From the NCBI RefSeq assembly GCF_052048135.1, contig NZ_JBNAIM010000002.1:496001-560000 (forward strand): a stretch of DNA of 64,000 bases, read 5' to 3'. Below the pieces are notes generated by a model that saw only the letters and a program-made list of their open reading frames with translations, did no database searches and was not told the origin of the DNA. Shown here in pieces: positions 25,301-34,999 of this stretch. This stretch comes from Pelagibacter sp052048135. Lineage in GTDB: Bacteria; Pseudomonadota; Alphaproteobacteria; Pelagibacterales; Pelagibacteraceae. A program made the position numbers and the translations under genes. The first letter of the stretch is position 1. Every line of letters begins with the position of its first letter.

Positions 25301-26725
25301 TTAGATAATCCTTGGTGCTAAAAAAATCAAAAGTTCCTGTTTATCATCTGCTTGTACTCTAGATCTAAACAATGCTCCAATACCTGGAATCTTGCCTAAA
25401 CCAGGAACTCTAGAGTTTGTTTCTGATAATGTTTCAGTTAAAATACCACCTACAACAGCTATATCTCCATTAGCTAATATCAAATTTGTATCTATTTCTT
25501 TTTTAGTGATTTTTGGAGGATTTACGGACAAATCAACTGAATCATTGGTAATTTTAACTTCCATCATAACTGTACCATCTCCTGTAATTATAGGGGTAAC
25601 ATCTAACTGTAGATTAGCATCATAATATTTAGTTGATGATGTCGTAGTTCCTGATGCTGCAGTTGTGGTCTCAGTCACTCCAAATTGAGTACCTTGTTTA
25701 ATTATTGCATTTTTACCACTAACAGTAAATAATTTTGGATTTGAAAGTGTTCTCGAGTCTCCCTCTTTTTCTAGAGCATCAATTTCAAATTTCAAATCCC
25801 CTGAACTCGTTTCTCTTAAAATTCCAAGACCAGATGTGCCTGAAATTAAAAAATCAGTTGCACTACTATTATCGTTTCCTAAAGCAACACTGGCAGCAGA
25901 AGTTCCTATACCACCCCGAATAGACTCTGTTGCACCACTAGCAGTAGTTTTGGATCTTGCCAAACCTAATCTGGTTCCAAGTTTAGAAGAAAAGGTTGGT
26001 GACACTTCCACTAAAAAAGCCTCAATTAGTACTTGAGGTTTTTTTACATCAATTTTTTCTAAAATGTTCTCTAATGTTTTTAAATCTGAAGGACTTCCTT
26101 TTGCAATTATAGTTTGGTTATTATCATTTTCAATTAAGGTAACAGTTGTTCCCCCAGCCACAGGATCACCTTTAATAACAGCTTCTAATTGTTTTTTCAT
26201 TTCAGATGGCTTTTCATAAAAAATATTAAATATTTCAGTCATTTGAATCTGTCCCGATGTACCACCAGCTGAAATTTTGATAATCTCAGTATCATTATCT
26301 GAAGATTGAACCAAACCATTCATTTCAATGACAGTATTAATAACATTATTCCATGGCTCGTTAACTACAGAAAAGTTCAAAATCCCTTGAACATTTGGGT
26401 CAACCACCACATTCCTATTTGCTAAATTTCCCAGCCCAATTAATGCTTCTCGCAAATCTGAATTTTGAAATTTTATTGAAATTGGAAAATTAGGAAAACT
26501 TATTTTAGAAGATGAAGAGGACATTTCTCTTCGTGGTTTAGTAGCATTATTGTAACCAATATTTGGCCCTTCTTTAAATGTATTAGTAACTGTGGTTAGC
26601 CCATCTCTCTTGATCTCCTCTATGCTAATATCTTTTTTAATTTTTCCAGAATTACCTTTATTTGAAGCGCAACTAGTAAAAATTAATGCAATTAAAATTA
26701 ATGATAAATATTTAAAACTAGTCAT
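25301..26725 (-). CDS. Type IV pilus secretin, lipoprotein type (PilQ/MshL-like)
   Basis: An outer-membrane secretin of 474 residues. A lipoprotein signal has its lipobox cysteine near residue 19 (F-T-S-C-A). The N-domain contains F-Q-N-S-D-L-R-E-A-L, and the secretin core includes the V-P-G-L-G-K-I-P-G-I-G-A-L-F signature near the end. It is shorter than PilQ of Pseudomonas and lacks AMIN domains, resembling MshL. It overlaps the PilP-like gene by eight bases. Confidence 0.92.
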   Translation of the reverse strand: MTSFKYLSLILIALIFTSCASNKGNSGKIKKDISIEEIKRDGLTTVTNTFKEGPNIGYNNATKPRREMSSSSSKISFPNFPISIKFQNSDLREALIGLGNLANRNVVVDPNVQGILNFSVVNEPWNNVINTVIEMNGLVQSSDNDTEIIKISAGGTSGQIQMTEIFNIFYEKPSEMKKQLEAVIKGDPVAGGTTVTLIENDNNQTIIAKGSPSDLKTLENILEKIDVKKPQVLIEAFLVEVSPTFSSKLGTRLGLARSKTTASGATESIRGGIGTSAASVALGNDNSSATDFLISGTSGLGILRETSSGDLKFEIDALEKEGDSRTLSNPKLFTVSGKNAIIKQGTQFGVTETTTAASGTTTSSTKYYDANLQLDVTPIITGDGTVMMEVKITNDSVDLSVNPPKITKKEIDTNLILANGDIAVVGGILTETLSETNSRVPGLGKIPGIGALFRSRVQADDKQELLIFLAPRII

Positions 26726-27179
26726 CTAACTCCAGAGTTAATATTTTTTTATTTTCCTCAATAATTAATAAATCTTTTTCAATTTTTTTAACAATTGCAT
26801 CAAATTTTCCAATTTTTTGACCTTGCTTTACAACTACCTGATCATTATCACCTGGTAATTTAATTAATGCAAAGTTATCAGGACCATCGGACAATATAGT
26901 TCCAACCAATTTCATCGATGACACAGGATATACACTTGGAGTATTCAAATCTTTTCTGAAAAATTTAACAACTAATAAATCTTTAGAAAATGGATCTACA
27001 ATTTTTTCTTTCTTTACAATCTTAATTTTTAATTGATTATCATTTGATTGTTCAGTATCATTTTCTAAACTATATTCACTATTTTCTTCAACTTCATCAC
27101 CAGATTGACCTGCATGTAAAATGTGAGGCAATAAAACTAGTGAAAAAATCAGAAAAAATTTAAATAAATATATTCTCAT
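26718..27179 (-). CDS. PilP-like pilus periplasmic protein
   Basis: A 153-residue exported protein: signal peptide to about residue 23, an acidic linker, then a small beta domain. That domain has D-P-F near residue 62, M-K-L-V-G-T-I and V-x-x-G-Q-x-I-G-K, as in PilP/GspC homology regions. No lipobox is visible, unlike classical PilP lipoproteins. It would link the PilNO inner-membrane complex to the secretin. It overlaps both neighbours by a few bases. Confidence 0.82.
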   Translation of the reverse strand: MRIYLFKFFLIFSLVLLPHILHAGQSGDEVEENSEYSLENDTEQSNDNQLKIKIVKKEKIVDPFSKDLLVVKFFRKDLNTPSVYPVSSMKLVGTILSDGPDNFALIKLPGDNDQVVVKQGQKIGKFDAIVKKIEKDLLIIEENKKILTLELDD

Positions 27180-27850
27180 GTATTTAATAAACTCAGTTTA
27201 ATTTTGTTTTTAATTTCAACTGTCCCATTACTTTTTTTTTGAATAACAGAATCAGTTATTACAAAACTTTTATCATATTTTTCGAGTGTTTTTATAAAAT
27301 TAAGATAATCAATAAACTTTCCATCAATTACTAGCTCATATTCAACAATTTTATATTTTTCAAAAATATCAAATGCCTTGGGATCATCTTTTTTTTGTTT
27401 TTTAAAAAAATCTTCAGAAACTTTATTTAAAGAGTAAATCTTTAACTGATGGTTGAGTGCTGCTTCCGAAAACAAAGCATAAAACTCATCAGGTTTTGAA
27501 GTGTAGAAAAATGACTGATTGATTTGCTTAAGTTGGTCTTCAGCTTCTTTTGTTTTTTTTAATAAACCAATCCTAGAAGTGTCACTTGTGTCTAAAAAAG
27601 ATTTTTTCTGTTGTAAATCTGGTTCAATAAGTTTTGCTGAATTGATGGTTGGTTTTATTACAACAAAGTTTCCAATAAAAAAACCCAATACCAAAATTCC
27701 AATCATAAACATTTTAATGTTAATGGAATTTGGATTTAAAAATTTTTCTTCTTTAATTTTAAAAGGTTTAATGAACTTTTCAATTTTGTCGTCAGTACTT
27801 TTTATTTTTTTTCTGACAACTCTTCTTTTAATGACTAATCTTTTGATCAT
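27176..27850 (-). CDS. PilO-like pilus alignment protein
   Basis: A 224-residue bitopic protein. A basic cytoplasmic N-terminus of about 45 residues leads to one membrane helix (about 47-66), a coiled coil and a ferredoxin-like periplasmic fold (about 110-224). This is the PilO/GspM plan. Sequence motifs are weak in this family, so the call rests on architecture and its position between the PilMN fusion and the PilP-like gene. Confidence 0.82.
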   Translation of the reverse strand: MIKRLVIKRRVVRKKIKSTDDKIEKFIKPFKIKEEKFLNPNSINIKMFMIGILVLGFFIGNFVVIKPTINSAKLIEPDLQQKKSFLDTSDTSRIGLLKKTKEAEDQLKQINQSFFYTSKPDEFYALFSEAALNHQLKIYSLNKVSEDFFKKQKKDDPKAFDIFEKYKIVEYELVIDGKFIDYLNFIKTLEKYDKSFVITDSVIQKKSNGTVEIKNKIKLSLLNT

Positions 27851-29671
27851 CTATAAATCCACTTCAATTTTAAAATTTCTAAAAGAACTTGTATTTTGAG
27901 AAACTTGTTGATTATTATTTGACGTGCTTTCAGATTGTTCAATCGGTGCTGACTGAGAATCATCATTTACTATTACAGCTATATTCAATTTTGTAATATC
28001 TGGTCTACCAATAGTATCTCTAATATTTTGGACAAACATGTTAAGATCATAGTCGGTTATTGCGTGACCTTCAAAAACAGCTTGGTTGTCTAAAAATTCC
28101 AATTTATTTAATTTTACTCCCTCAGGAACAATCGATGGTGTATTTTTAACTAGTTTATAATATTCATTATTTACATTTTGAACTTCACTTGCAAGTTTAG
28201 TGTCTGCTTCAATTTTTTTATACTTGCCGCTGATATTTTTTATTTCATTTAATGTTTGATCATATTTTTGAACTACCGATGGATGTTGTTTTAATACTTT
28301 AGATTTTTCAAAATAAACTGGCAAGTTTAAAGCAATTAAACCTGAAAAAATAAATAATAAAAGAACTGTAATTGAGTTTAACAAATAATTGCTCGTTTTA
28401 ATTTTATTGTTCTCTAAATACTTAAAATTTTCTGGATTTAAATTAATTTGAAATTTAGGAAGAAATTTTTTCTTAATATTAAATGCATTCAAATATCTTA
28501 GTGAGGACCCAATTAAAGGAAACGCTTTATTAATATCTATATAGGTAACTGGAAAAGTTTTTTGAACTTTTTTACTTAGTTTAATTGTTTTATTTTCTAA
28601 TAGGTTTTCTTTTAACGTATCGTACTCGACTAAATTATCTTTAATTTCTAATTCTGGTTCAGACATGTTGCCTGATATCAAAGAAATTTCTTTGATTATG
28701 ATATCTTGGAATTTATTTTTTAATCCCGTTATAAAATTATTAATTTTATCTTCTTCAGAGTAAAAATATAATTCTTTAACTTTTATCTCATTGTTTTCAT
28801 CATTATTTGTTTCTTCAATTAATGAATTAATATTTTGTAAACTTCTCTCAAATACTTCTAACCAAAACGGACCATCTGGACTTGGCATTTTTTCTAATTG
28901 TTTTAAAAGAACTTGATCCGATCTTGAAATTTCAACTTCTATTAATTTTATAGAAGTATCACTTACGATCGCAAAATATGATTTATTATTCGTGTACTCT
29001 AAAATACCAAAATTGAATGGTTTAATTTCTTGTTTTTTAATTAAAATTGAATTGATGATAGAGAATAATTTTGGTTCAATTAGATTTGCATTTATTCCAC
29101 AGTTTTTAAGTAAGTTTTTAAAGGATAAAATTTTTTCTTTTTCAGTGATAGCAACAATGACACTCAATTCTAATGTTGCATCATTTTTAGAAACTATATA
29201 ATGGCTTATTTCATCTGTTTCTTTTATCTCACCTAATTCTTCATATTTTTCCCAAAACTCGTGAGCTTGTGCATTTTTTGAAAAATTATAAAAAATTACA
29301 TCATCTGAGCTTGCTGCGTCCTCCTCAGCAATAGGGATGTTAATTAAACGAATTTTAGAATACGATGTTGGAAATATTAAGTTAGCCTCATATCCTTTAA
29401 GCATGTTTTTCTTAACAATTTTAAGAATTTTTTGCTCATATATTTCACTAGCATTTTCAATATTTTTATCTGTTGATATTTCTAATTTTTCATTAAAAAA
29501 CCGCTTAATTTGATTTTTTCCATCAAATTGGCAAACACTAATATTGTCTTGTTGGATTTCTATTGCTACTCTTTTTTCTTTAGAAATACTTATGCCACCA
29601 AGTAATGGATATATGAATTTTCTAAATGCTTGTAAAAATTTTTCTTTAAAAACTAGTAGTTTTTCTTTCAT
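27851..29671 (-). CDS. PilM-PilN fusion (GspL/MshI-like)
   Basis: A 606-residue chain. Residues 1-400 look like a divergent PilM actin-like domain, starting R-V-A-I-E-I-Q-Q-D and with S-Y-S-K-I-R-L-I-N-I-P. One membrane helix (about 428-450) and a PilN-like periplasmic part with coiled coil and ferredoxin-like fold follow. Separate pilM and pilN genes are normal in type IVa pili; a fused form is the GspL layout of type II secretion. The usual PilM nucleotide-binding glycine motifs are not evident, so ATP binding may be lost. It is the first gene of the minus-strand assembly operon. Confidence 0.82.
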   Translation of the reverse strand: MKEKLLVFKEKFLQAFRKFIYPLLGGISISKEKRVAIEIQQDNISVCQFDGKNQIKRFFNEKLEISTDKNIENASEIYEQKILKIVKKNMLKGYEANLIFPTSYSKIRLINIPIAEEDAASSDDVIFYNFSKNAQAHEFWEKYEELGEIKETDEISHYIVSKNDATLELSVIVAITEKEKILSFKNLLKNCGINANLIEPKLFSIINSILIKKQEIKPFNFGILEYTNNKSYFAIVSDTSIKLIEVEISRSDQVLLKQLEKMPSPDGPFWLEVFERSLQNINSLIEETNNDENNEIKVKELYFYSEEDKINNFITGLKNKFQDIIIKEISLISGNMSEPELEIKDNLVEYDTLKENLLENKTIKLSKKVQKTFPVTYIDINKAFPLIGSSLRYLNAFNIKKKFLPKFQINLNPENFKYLENNKIKTSNYLLNSITVLLLFIFSGLIALNLPVYFEKSKVLKQHPSVVQKYDQTLNEIKNISGKYKKIEADTKLASEVQNVNNEYYKLVKNTPSIVPEGVKLNKLEFLDNQAVFEGHAITDYDLNMFVQNIRDTIGRPDITKLNIAVIVNDDSQSAPIEQSESTSNNNQQVSQNTSSFRNFKIEVDL

Positions 29672-29792
29672 ATATTAATAAGCCATGGTCATTTATTACT
29701 TTTATAAAATTCAACGATGTTTGCAATAGTGCCTATATTAGTGTCTAATTATTATGTATTTAAATTATGCTTAAATATGTATTAATTTATCT

Positions 29793-30368
29793 ATGTTTTT
29801 TAAAAAAGGAATCACTCTCATTGAACTCTTAGTTATCATTGCCATCCTTGGAATTTTTAGTGGTATTGGATATGTCTCTTTTACCTCAATTGATTCGGGT
29901 TCAACACTAAGAGCTAATAAAGAAAACTTAAAAAGTTACATCGAAGAGATTAAATTTAAAGCATTCTCAGATGGAAAACATTATAAAGTGATAATGGAAA
30001 ACTCAGGCAATAATATCAATTTAAAATTGTACGAACCAGACACTAATAATGTTAGATGGAGAGATTTAGATTTAAATAGAAGATGCAACTGTCAAAGTGG
30101 TGATAGTTCAGATGATACGTGTGACAATGCATTTTCAAATGTTACTGTGTCCTCTTTAACTTCCTTGTCTAATTATGATAAAACTATTGAAAGAGTTTCT
30201 TTAAAAGATTGTGATGATGAAAATTGTACTACGGAAGATGATGATGATATTGAATTGTGTTTTTTGTACGATGGATCTTCGCCTAGAGATAAATTTTTTA
30301 AATTAGTAGGTGGAGAAGGTTTATTTGTGATTTTTAAATTAAATAAAACTGGTTTTTTAGAAGAATAA
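29793..30368 (+). CDS. Minor pseudopilin, GspH/FimT-like
   Basis: A 191-residue prepilin with leader M-F-F-K-K-G cleaved before I-T-L-I-E-L-L-V-I-I-A-I-L-G, including Glu+5. The head is small and acidic with several cysteines (C-N-C at about 107-109 and more to 150), suggesting disulfides. It starts the plus-strand minor-pilin operon and is followed after one base by the next pilin. Position and size suggest the tip-initiating minor pilin GspH/FimT. Confidence 0.87.
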   Translation: MFFKKGITLIELLVIIAILGIFSGIGYVSFTSIDSGSTLRANKENLKSYIEEIKFKAFSDGKHYKVIMENSGNNINLKLYEPDTNNVRWRDLDLNRRCNCQSGDSSDDTCDNAFSNVTVSSLTSLSNYDKTIERVSLKDCDDENCTTEDDDDIELCFLYDGSSPRDKFFKLVGGEGLFVIFKLNKTGFLEE

Positions 30369-30369
30369 A

Positions 30370-32448
30370 ATGATGAGATTTAAAAAAGCTTTTTCTTTGA
30401 TTGAAAGTTTGGTTGCCTTATTTGTTTTAAGTATGATTACTTTAGTTTACATAAATTCGAGTACAGTTTTTTTAAATACTCAAACAGACTTAGTAAAAGC
30501 TGATCGACGTGATCAACTAGCAGATTTGATAATTCAAGATATTATGGAATATGTTAGTCATAAAAATAATGCATTAGGCACAATAACAGTTGATGGTGAC
30601 CAAACATTTAATGGATCAACAGATACAATAGAATTAACTGGATTTGATACAATGCCTGAAAATGGGGATATTGTTCTAATTGATGGATTAAGAGGTAGAT
30701 ATGTAATTGACGGTGTAACTGGATCAGGAAGCGACTTAACAATTGAATTTAATTCTAATATTGCTAATGCTTCTTTAGCTGATGGAACCTCGATTACATT
30801 TATTGCTTTTAAAAAAAATGAGTTAGCTTGTTTTGATGGATTAAATCTGGTTAATGACGCTCCAAGTGGAATTGGTGATTGCTCTACACTACCGGACGAA
30901 GTCGAAGATTTGCACAATCATTGGAAAGCTCAACTTGATGATGAACTTGGTAGCGAAATAAATGTTAGATCTGTTGAGGTTACTGATGGAGATATCGTTA
31001 AAGTTACCTTAGGAGATGGAACTGACAATACCGTATTAGCAAAAAAAGTTAATGTTTGTATATTTGATGAAACTCCCAACAAAGTTGCATTTAATTTTCC
31101 CGGCTTAGCAGATCCGGTAGAAACAGGAATTATAGATGGATCTGAAAATCCAGTTGCACATTATAATTTTAGAGGAGTTGCTAGAATGTTTACTGATCTA
31201 GATGCTGATAATGGTGAGCAAGATGATACTACAAGCTGCTCTGCAGTTAATGCCTCCACTTGCAGACAAGTCTACGCAGGTGCTGATGTTATAAGTGTAT
31301 TTTTGTATCGATATACTGGTGATGATATTAGAGTTAAGCCTTCGGGATGTGATGATAGTGTTTGGACTGGTCAATGTTTAGGTGTTCGAATTAATACAAA
31401 TGATCTTTCTTTGTGGTTTGTTTTTGATGAATATAATCATGGAGATGATAGTGCAGATACAAGTCAAATTGGACAAGTCTTAGAAGGAACTAATGGTGGT
31501 GGTTATTTTCAATTTGATATTGAAAATCTTCCAACAGATGCAAGAATATTAGTTTTTGATGATGCACAAGAAAGTTGTCAGGGAGCAATTAATAACGGAA
31601 CTTGTTCAGGTCGATATGTTTGGAACCAAGCACATGACGGGATGGTGGTTCATTTGGGAACAGGAAACCTTGCAACCTTAGAAGATATAGAACTTGAAAT
31701 AACAGGGATACCAACAGGTGTTGATCGTTGGCGAGTTTTAAGAGCAGATGATGATGATTGTTTAATTGCGAGCGGAAATACAGGTTCTGCACATGGTGAT
31801 GCATTAGATATTGAAGATGAAAATGAATGTTGGAATTATGTAACAGCTTTAAACACTACAACAGCATCAGCAATATCTGCTAGCTCAACTTCAGTTACTT
31901 TGGCAGATAGCTCTATTTTTCCTAATAGTGGAAATGTCCAAATAGGAAGTGAATATGTAAGTTATACTTCAAATAATACAACAACAAATACTTTATCAGG
32001 TTTAAGCAGAGGAATAAGAAATACAGGACGGTTAGATAGTGCAATCGCAACTGGAGACACTCCAAACTTTGATCAAACATTAGATGGTCAAAATCCTCAA
32101 ATTGGAATTTTAGGAGGCTTTGTTCAAATTAATGATGAAGTTTTAAGGATGGGATATAAAGCAGAAAATGGTTTAACTGGTGCTGCAGACAACATGGATG
32201 ATATGAATGTTAGATTTTATGAAAGAGCACTCAAAGGCACATCGACTGAAACTCATGCTGTTAATAGCAGTGTTAGGAATTACGATATGAGAGCTAGAGA
32301 TTGGCCAGCTGGAACAACAGTTTGGGAAGGTCCAACAAATTCAATTCCAGTGGTATTAGCAGAAGATATGGATAACGAAGTCTTTGAAAGAGCTCGAATT
32401 AAAAGACGAGCAACACTAAATTTATCACAATCGAGCGTATGTTCATAA
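30370..32448 (+). CDS. Very large minor pilin (692 aa)
   Basis: The N-terminus is a prepilin signal, F-K-K-A before F-S-L-I-E-S-L-V-A-L-F-V-L, with Ala instead of the usual Gly at -1. The remaining 650 residues form an Asp- and Gly-rich head, far larger than GspI/PilV (about 130-200 residues). A module at about 495-560 has a short beta motif with I-G-S-E-Y-V-S-Y-T, then L-S-G-L-S-R-G, reminiscent of bead modules in phage or surface fibre proteins. The final residues contain a cysteine. It overlaps the next pilin gene by ten bases. Likely a pilus-tip subunit; ligand unknown. Confidence 0.82.
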   Translation: MMRFKKAFSLIESLVALFVLSMITLVYINSSTVFLNTQTDLVKADRRDQLADLIIQDIMEYVSHKNNALGTITVDGDQTFNGSTDTIELTGFDTMPENGDIVLIDGLRGRYVIDGVTGSGSDLTIEFNSNIANASLADGTSITFIAFKKNELACFDGLNLVNDAPSGIGDCSTLPDEVEDLHNHWKAQLDDELGSEINVRSVEVTDGDIVKVTLGDGTDNTVLAKKVNVCIFDETPNKVAFNFPGLADPVETGIIDGSENPVAHYNFRGVARMFTDLDADNGEQDDTTSCSAVNASTCRQVYAGADVISVFLYRYTGDDIRVKPSGCDDSVWTGQCLGVRINTNDLSLWFVFDEYNHGDDSADTSQIGQVLEGTNGGGYFQFDIENLPTDARILVFDDAQESCQGAINNGTCSGRYVWNQAHDGMVVHLGTGNLATLEDIELEITGIPTGVDRWRVLRADDDDCLIASGNTGSAHGDALDIEDENECWNYVTALNTTTASAISASSTSVTLADSSIFPNSGNVQIGSEYVSYTSNNTTTNTLSGLSRGIRNTGRLDSAIATGDTPNFDQTLDGQNPQIGILGGFVQINDEVLRMGYKAENGLTGAADNMDDMNVRFYERALKGTSTETHAVNSSVRNYDMRARDWPAGTTVWEGPTNSIPVVLAEDMDNEVFERARIKRRATLNLSQSSVCS

Positions 32449-34253
32449 AATCCAAAAAAAAAGCATTTACATTAGTAGAGTTATTAATTGGAATATTTGT
32501 TGCATCCTTAGTCTCAATCTCAATTTATGCTTTGTTTGATAGAGGATCAAAAGACTATAGCCAAATAGCCAATACCAGCGAAATTAAAACAGAGGGAAAT
32601 TTAATTTTTAATCTCATTGAACGCGATCTTGCAAGAGGAGGATTTGTTCATCCAATTAGAGGTGATATTTCAGATCCAGATAATTGCCAAGATGGTATAG
32701 ATATTGATGATGCAGTAGAGATAGTTTCTGGAACAGAGGTCAGCTCTTGTTATGATAGACCTAGCTTTGATGGCACAACAGCTTTAAGATTTAAAATTAC
32801 CTATAAATTAGGAGATGGAACATCAGATTTACCTGATACCAATACTCTATATAAGAAAACTGAGAGAACAGATAATTGTGATGACATTATAGCATCCACT
32901 AATGCAGCTGTGCATGACTGGCAACCTATTTCAAATAATATAAATACAATTGAATTTTCAAATCCTACTTTTGATAGTGAAAATGATAATTTAATCAATG
33001 TTGCAATTAATTTCAGATCTAAAGATGATGAGGATTTAAACTTAGATTTTAGAAAAAGAATTTTTTTAAGAAATCTTCCATTAACTGAAAGTAGTACGCT
33101 TTGTGATGAAAAATGCCCCAACTCCAAAGATCTTTTTTCAAACTATTTGATATCAAGTAATGAAACAAACTGGGATCCTGATACCAGAACTATACCCTCT
33201 GCAAGGGTGGTTATCTCAGAAAATTACACTGATGGTGAAGATCGACTGCAATGGGATACGGACATGGCAACAGATTTAGGATTAACAGTAAATTTTGTAA
33301 CAGACACAGGTATATTGGAAATTGGAGGAGATGCGAGTGGAAGAAATTATCAAAGATTTATAAGAACAATCAATTATGTAAGTCTGGAAGATGAAATAGA
33401 TGATCGTACAACTTTTGCAGATGAAGACAGGGTAATTATTTTGGCTGTAGGTTTTGAAAATCTTTGTGAGGATTTGATTGGAAGACAAGTTGGAAATAAC
33501 AGACATTTCTATTGCTATGTAGAAAATACTACTGATGGAAGAGGTGCATGGGATCGTACTTCAATTACTGGAAGTCAACTTTGGTGGGGTCAAGCAAAAC
33601 TTCGAGCAGAAAATACTACTTACTTTAACTTATCTGGTTATCTAGCAACAATTACTAGTGATGCGGAAAATGATTATGTTTTAGATAAAATTAGAGATGA
33701 CATGGGCAATCCTGTAGCTGCTTGGTTTGGAGGAACTGATAATACTGGAACTGACAATATACCAAATGCAACTGAAGGAACATGGGTATGGGCAGGTGGT
33801 CCTGAAAGAGGTCAAATATTTTTTGATACAGATCCAGATGATGATCCAGGAGAATTTACAAGTTGGAGGACTGGAGAGCCAAACAATTGTTGTACGGATA
33901 TGTATAATACTGATTATAATGACGATGATCTAGAAACAAATGAACACTATCCTAATGCTGCAGGAGAACATTATACACAATTTTCAAATGCAATATCTGG
34001 AACAGGTTGGTGGAATGATTTATTTGTACCAGGTGTAACATATACACCATTTCAAACTATAGGATACGTTTTAGAATTTAGTTCAAATTTTCCATCCCCT
34101 GTGATTAGTTGTGGCAATGGAACAGAATCTGAAAGATTAGCTTGTGCTAATTATTTTGGATCTTTCGATTTAGTGCTTGATGATACCACTTATACAGATG
34201 TTAATATGTTAGATCTTTGTGACCCAGATCCAAATGATAATGATGCACCTTAA
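32439..34253 (+). CDS. Minor pilin with C-type-lectin-like domain (604 aa)
   Basis: The N-terminus is a PilW/GspJ-type prepilin signal (K-K-K-A before F-T-L-V-E-L-L-I-G-I-F), again with Ala at -1. A PilW-like region extends to about 220 and a linker to about 350. A C-type-lectin-like domain occupies about 375-548. It shows G-Y-L-A-T-I-T-S-x-A-E-N, G-T-W-V-W near 447, G-E-P-N-N near 479, W-W-N-D near 525 and the closing Y-V-L-E-F. EPN and WND are the calcium- and sugar-coordinating motifs of mannose/fucose-type C-type lectins. The pilus may therefore bear a glycan-binding tip. Confidence 0.85.
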   Translation: MFIKSKKKAFTLVELLIGIFVASLVSISIYALFDRGSKDYSQIANTSEIKTEGNLIFNLIERDLARGGFVHPIRGDISDPDNCQDGIDIDDAVEIVSGTEVSSCYDRPSFDGTTALRFKITYKLGDGTSDLPDTNTLYKKTERTDNCDDIIASTNAAVHDWQPISNNINTIEFSNPTFDSENDNLINVAINFRSKDDEDLNLDFRKRIFLRNLPLTESSTLCDEKCPNSKDLFSNYLISSNETNWDPDTRTIPSARVVISENYTDGEDRLQWDTDMATDLGLTVNFVTDTGILEIGGDASGRNYQRFIRTINYVSLEDEIDDRTTFADEDRVIILAVGFENLCEDLIGRQVGNNRHFYCYVENTTDGRGAWDRTSITGSQLWWGQAKLRAENTTYFNLSGYLATITSDAENDYVLDKIRDDMGNPVAAWFGGTDNTGTDNIPNATEGTWVWAGGPERGQIFFDTDPDDDPGEFTSWRTGEPNNCCTDMYNTDYNDDDLETNEHYPNAAGEHYTQFSNAISGTGWWNDLFVPGVTYTPFQTIGYVLEFSSNFPSPVISCGNGTESERLACANYFGSFDLVLDDTTYTDVNMLDLCDPDPNDNDAP

Positions 34254-34884
34254 TAAAAATAAAAGAGGTTTTGTTTTAGCATTAACGATGCTGGTATTAC
34301 TTGCAATTAGCTCATTTAGTGTTGCAATGCTTGCAATTACTCAACTTAATTCTGCAAACTCTGTCAAATCTCATCAAATCAACACTGTTCAGCAAGCTGC
34401 AGAATATGGGCTAGAGTCTGGACGATTATGGTTAGTCGATCAATTGTCTGCATCAGGAACAGATGCTATCACTATTACTAATACTGAAAATTCATCTATC
34501 ACTGGAGACTGCTTAGCTCTTCATGGTTACACTAATACAGCTAACAATGTTCACTATGCGTTTAGACAAACTAACCAAAACTTTGCAGCGATTGCTGTTG
34601 AAAGTGATTTTGGTAGATATAGTTATGAATTCTATGTTCAGCGAATTGGATTTCACACAACCTTGAATGGTTATAATTTTATTCCACAAGATACAGAGGG
34701 TCCAGATACTTTAACTCCAAATCAATATAATAACCGTAGAATTTTTTATAGAGTGATAAGTTGCGGATATGGCCCTGATGACAATCAAATAGTTCCACTT
34801 CAATTGTTTTTATCTTCTGGTGGAGATGGTAGCACAGGCAATATTGCACGAGCTTTAAATATTGAAGGATATTACCGTCCTTAA
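34243..34884 (+). CDS. PilX-like minor pilin
   Basis: A prepilin-like protein of about 213 residues starting near the ATG at 34243; codons a little upstream are also possible. The leader ends N-K-R-G before F-V-L-A-L-T-M-L-V-L-L-A-I-S. As in PilX and GspK, the +5 position is not Glu. The alpha-helical E-Y-G-L-E-S-G-R segment matches PilX-type proteins. It overlaps the lectin pilin gene and ends the minor-pilin operon. Confidence 0.82.
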   Translation: MHLNKNKRGFVLALTMLVLLAISSFSVAMLAITQLNSANSVKSHQINTVQQAAEYGLESGRLWLVDQLSASGTDAITITNTENSSITGDCLALHGYTNTANNVHYAFRQTNQNFAAIAVESDFGRYSYEFYVQRIGFHTTLNGYNFIPQDTEGPDTLTPNQYNNRRIFYRVISCGYGPDDNQIVPLQLFLSSGGDGSTGNIARALNIEGYYRP

Positions 34885-34999
34885 TTTAATGCAAATCGAG
34901 AGTTTTTTACTGCCAAAAAATATAAAATCATCAATTATAAAAAATCTGTTTTATTTAATAAAAAATTGTTTAATTTGAATATTAAATAATATTTAAAAA

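Noticed and set aside
31850..32080. Prophage tail gene fragment
   Set aside because: The fibre-like module is inside an intact pilin frame with pilin genes on both sides and no other phage genes.
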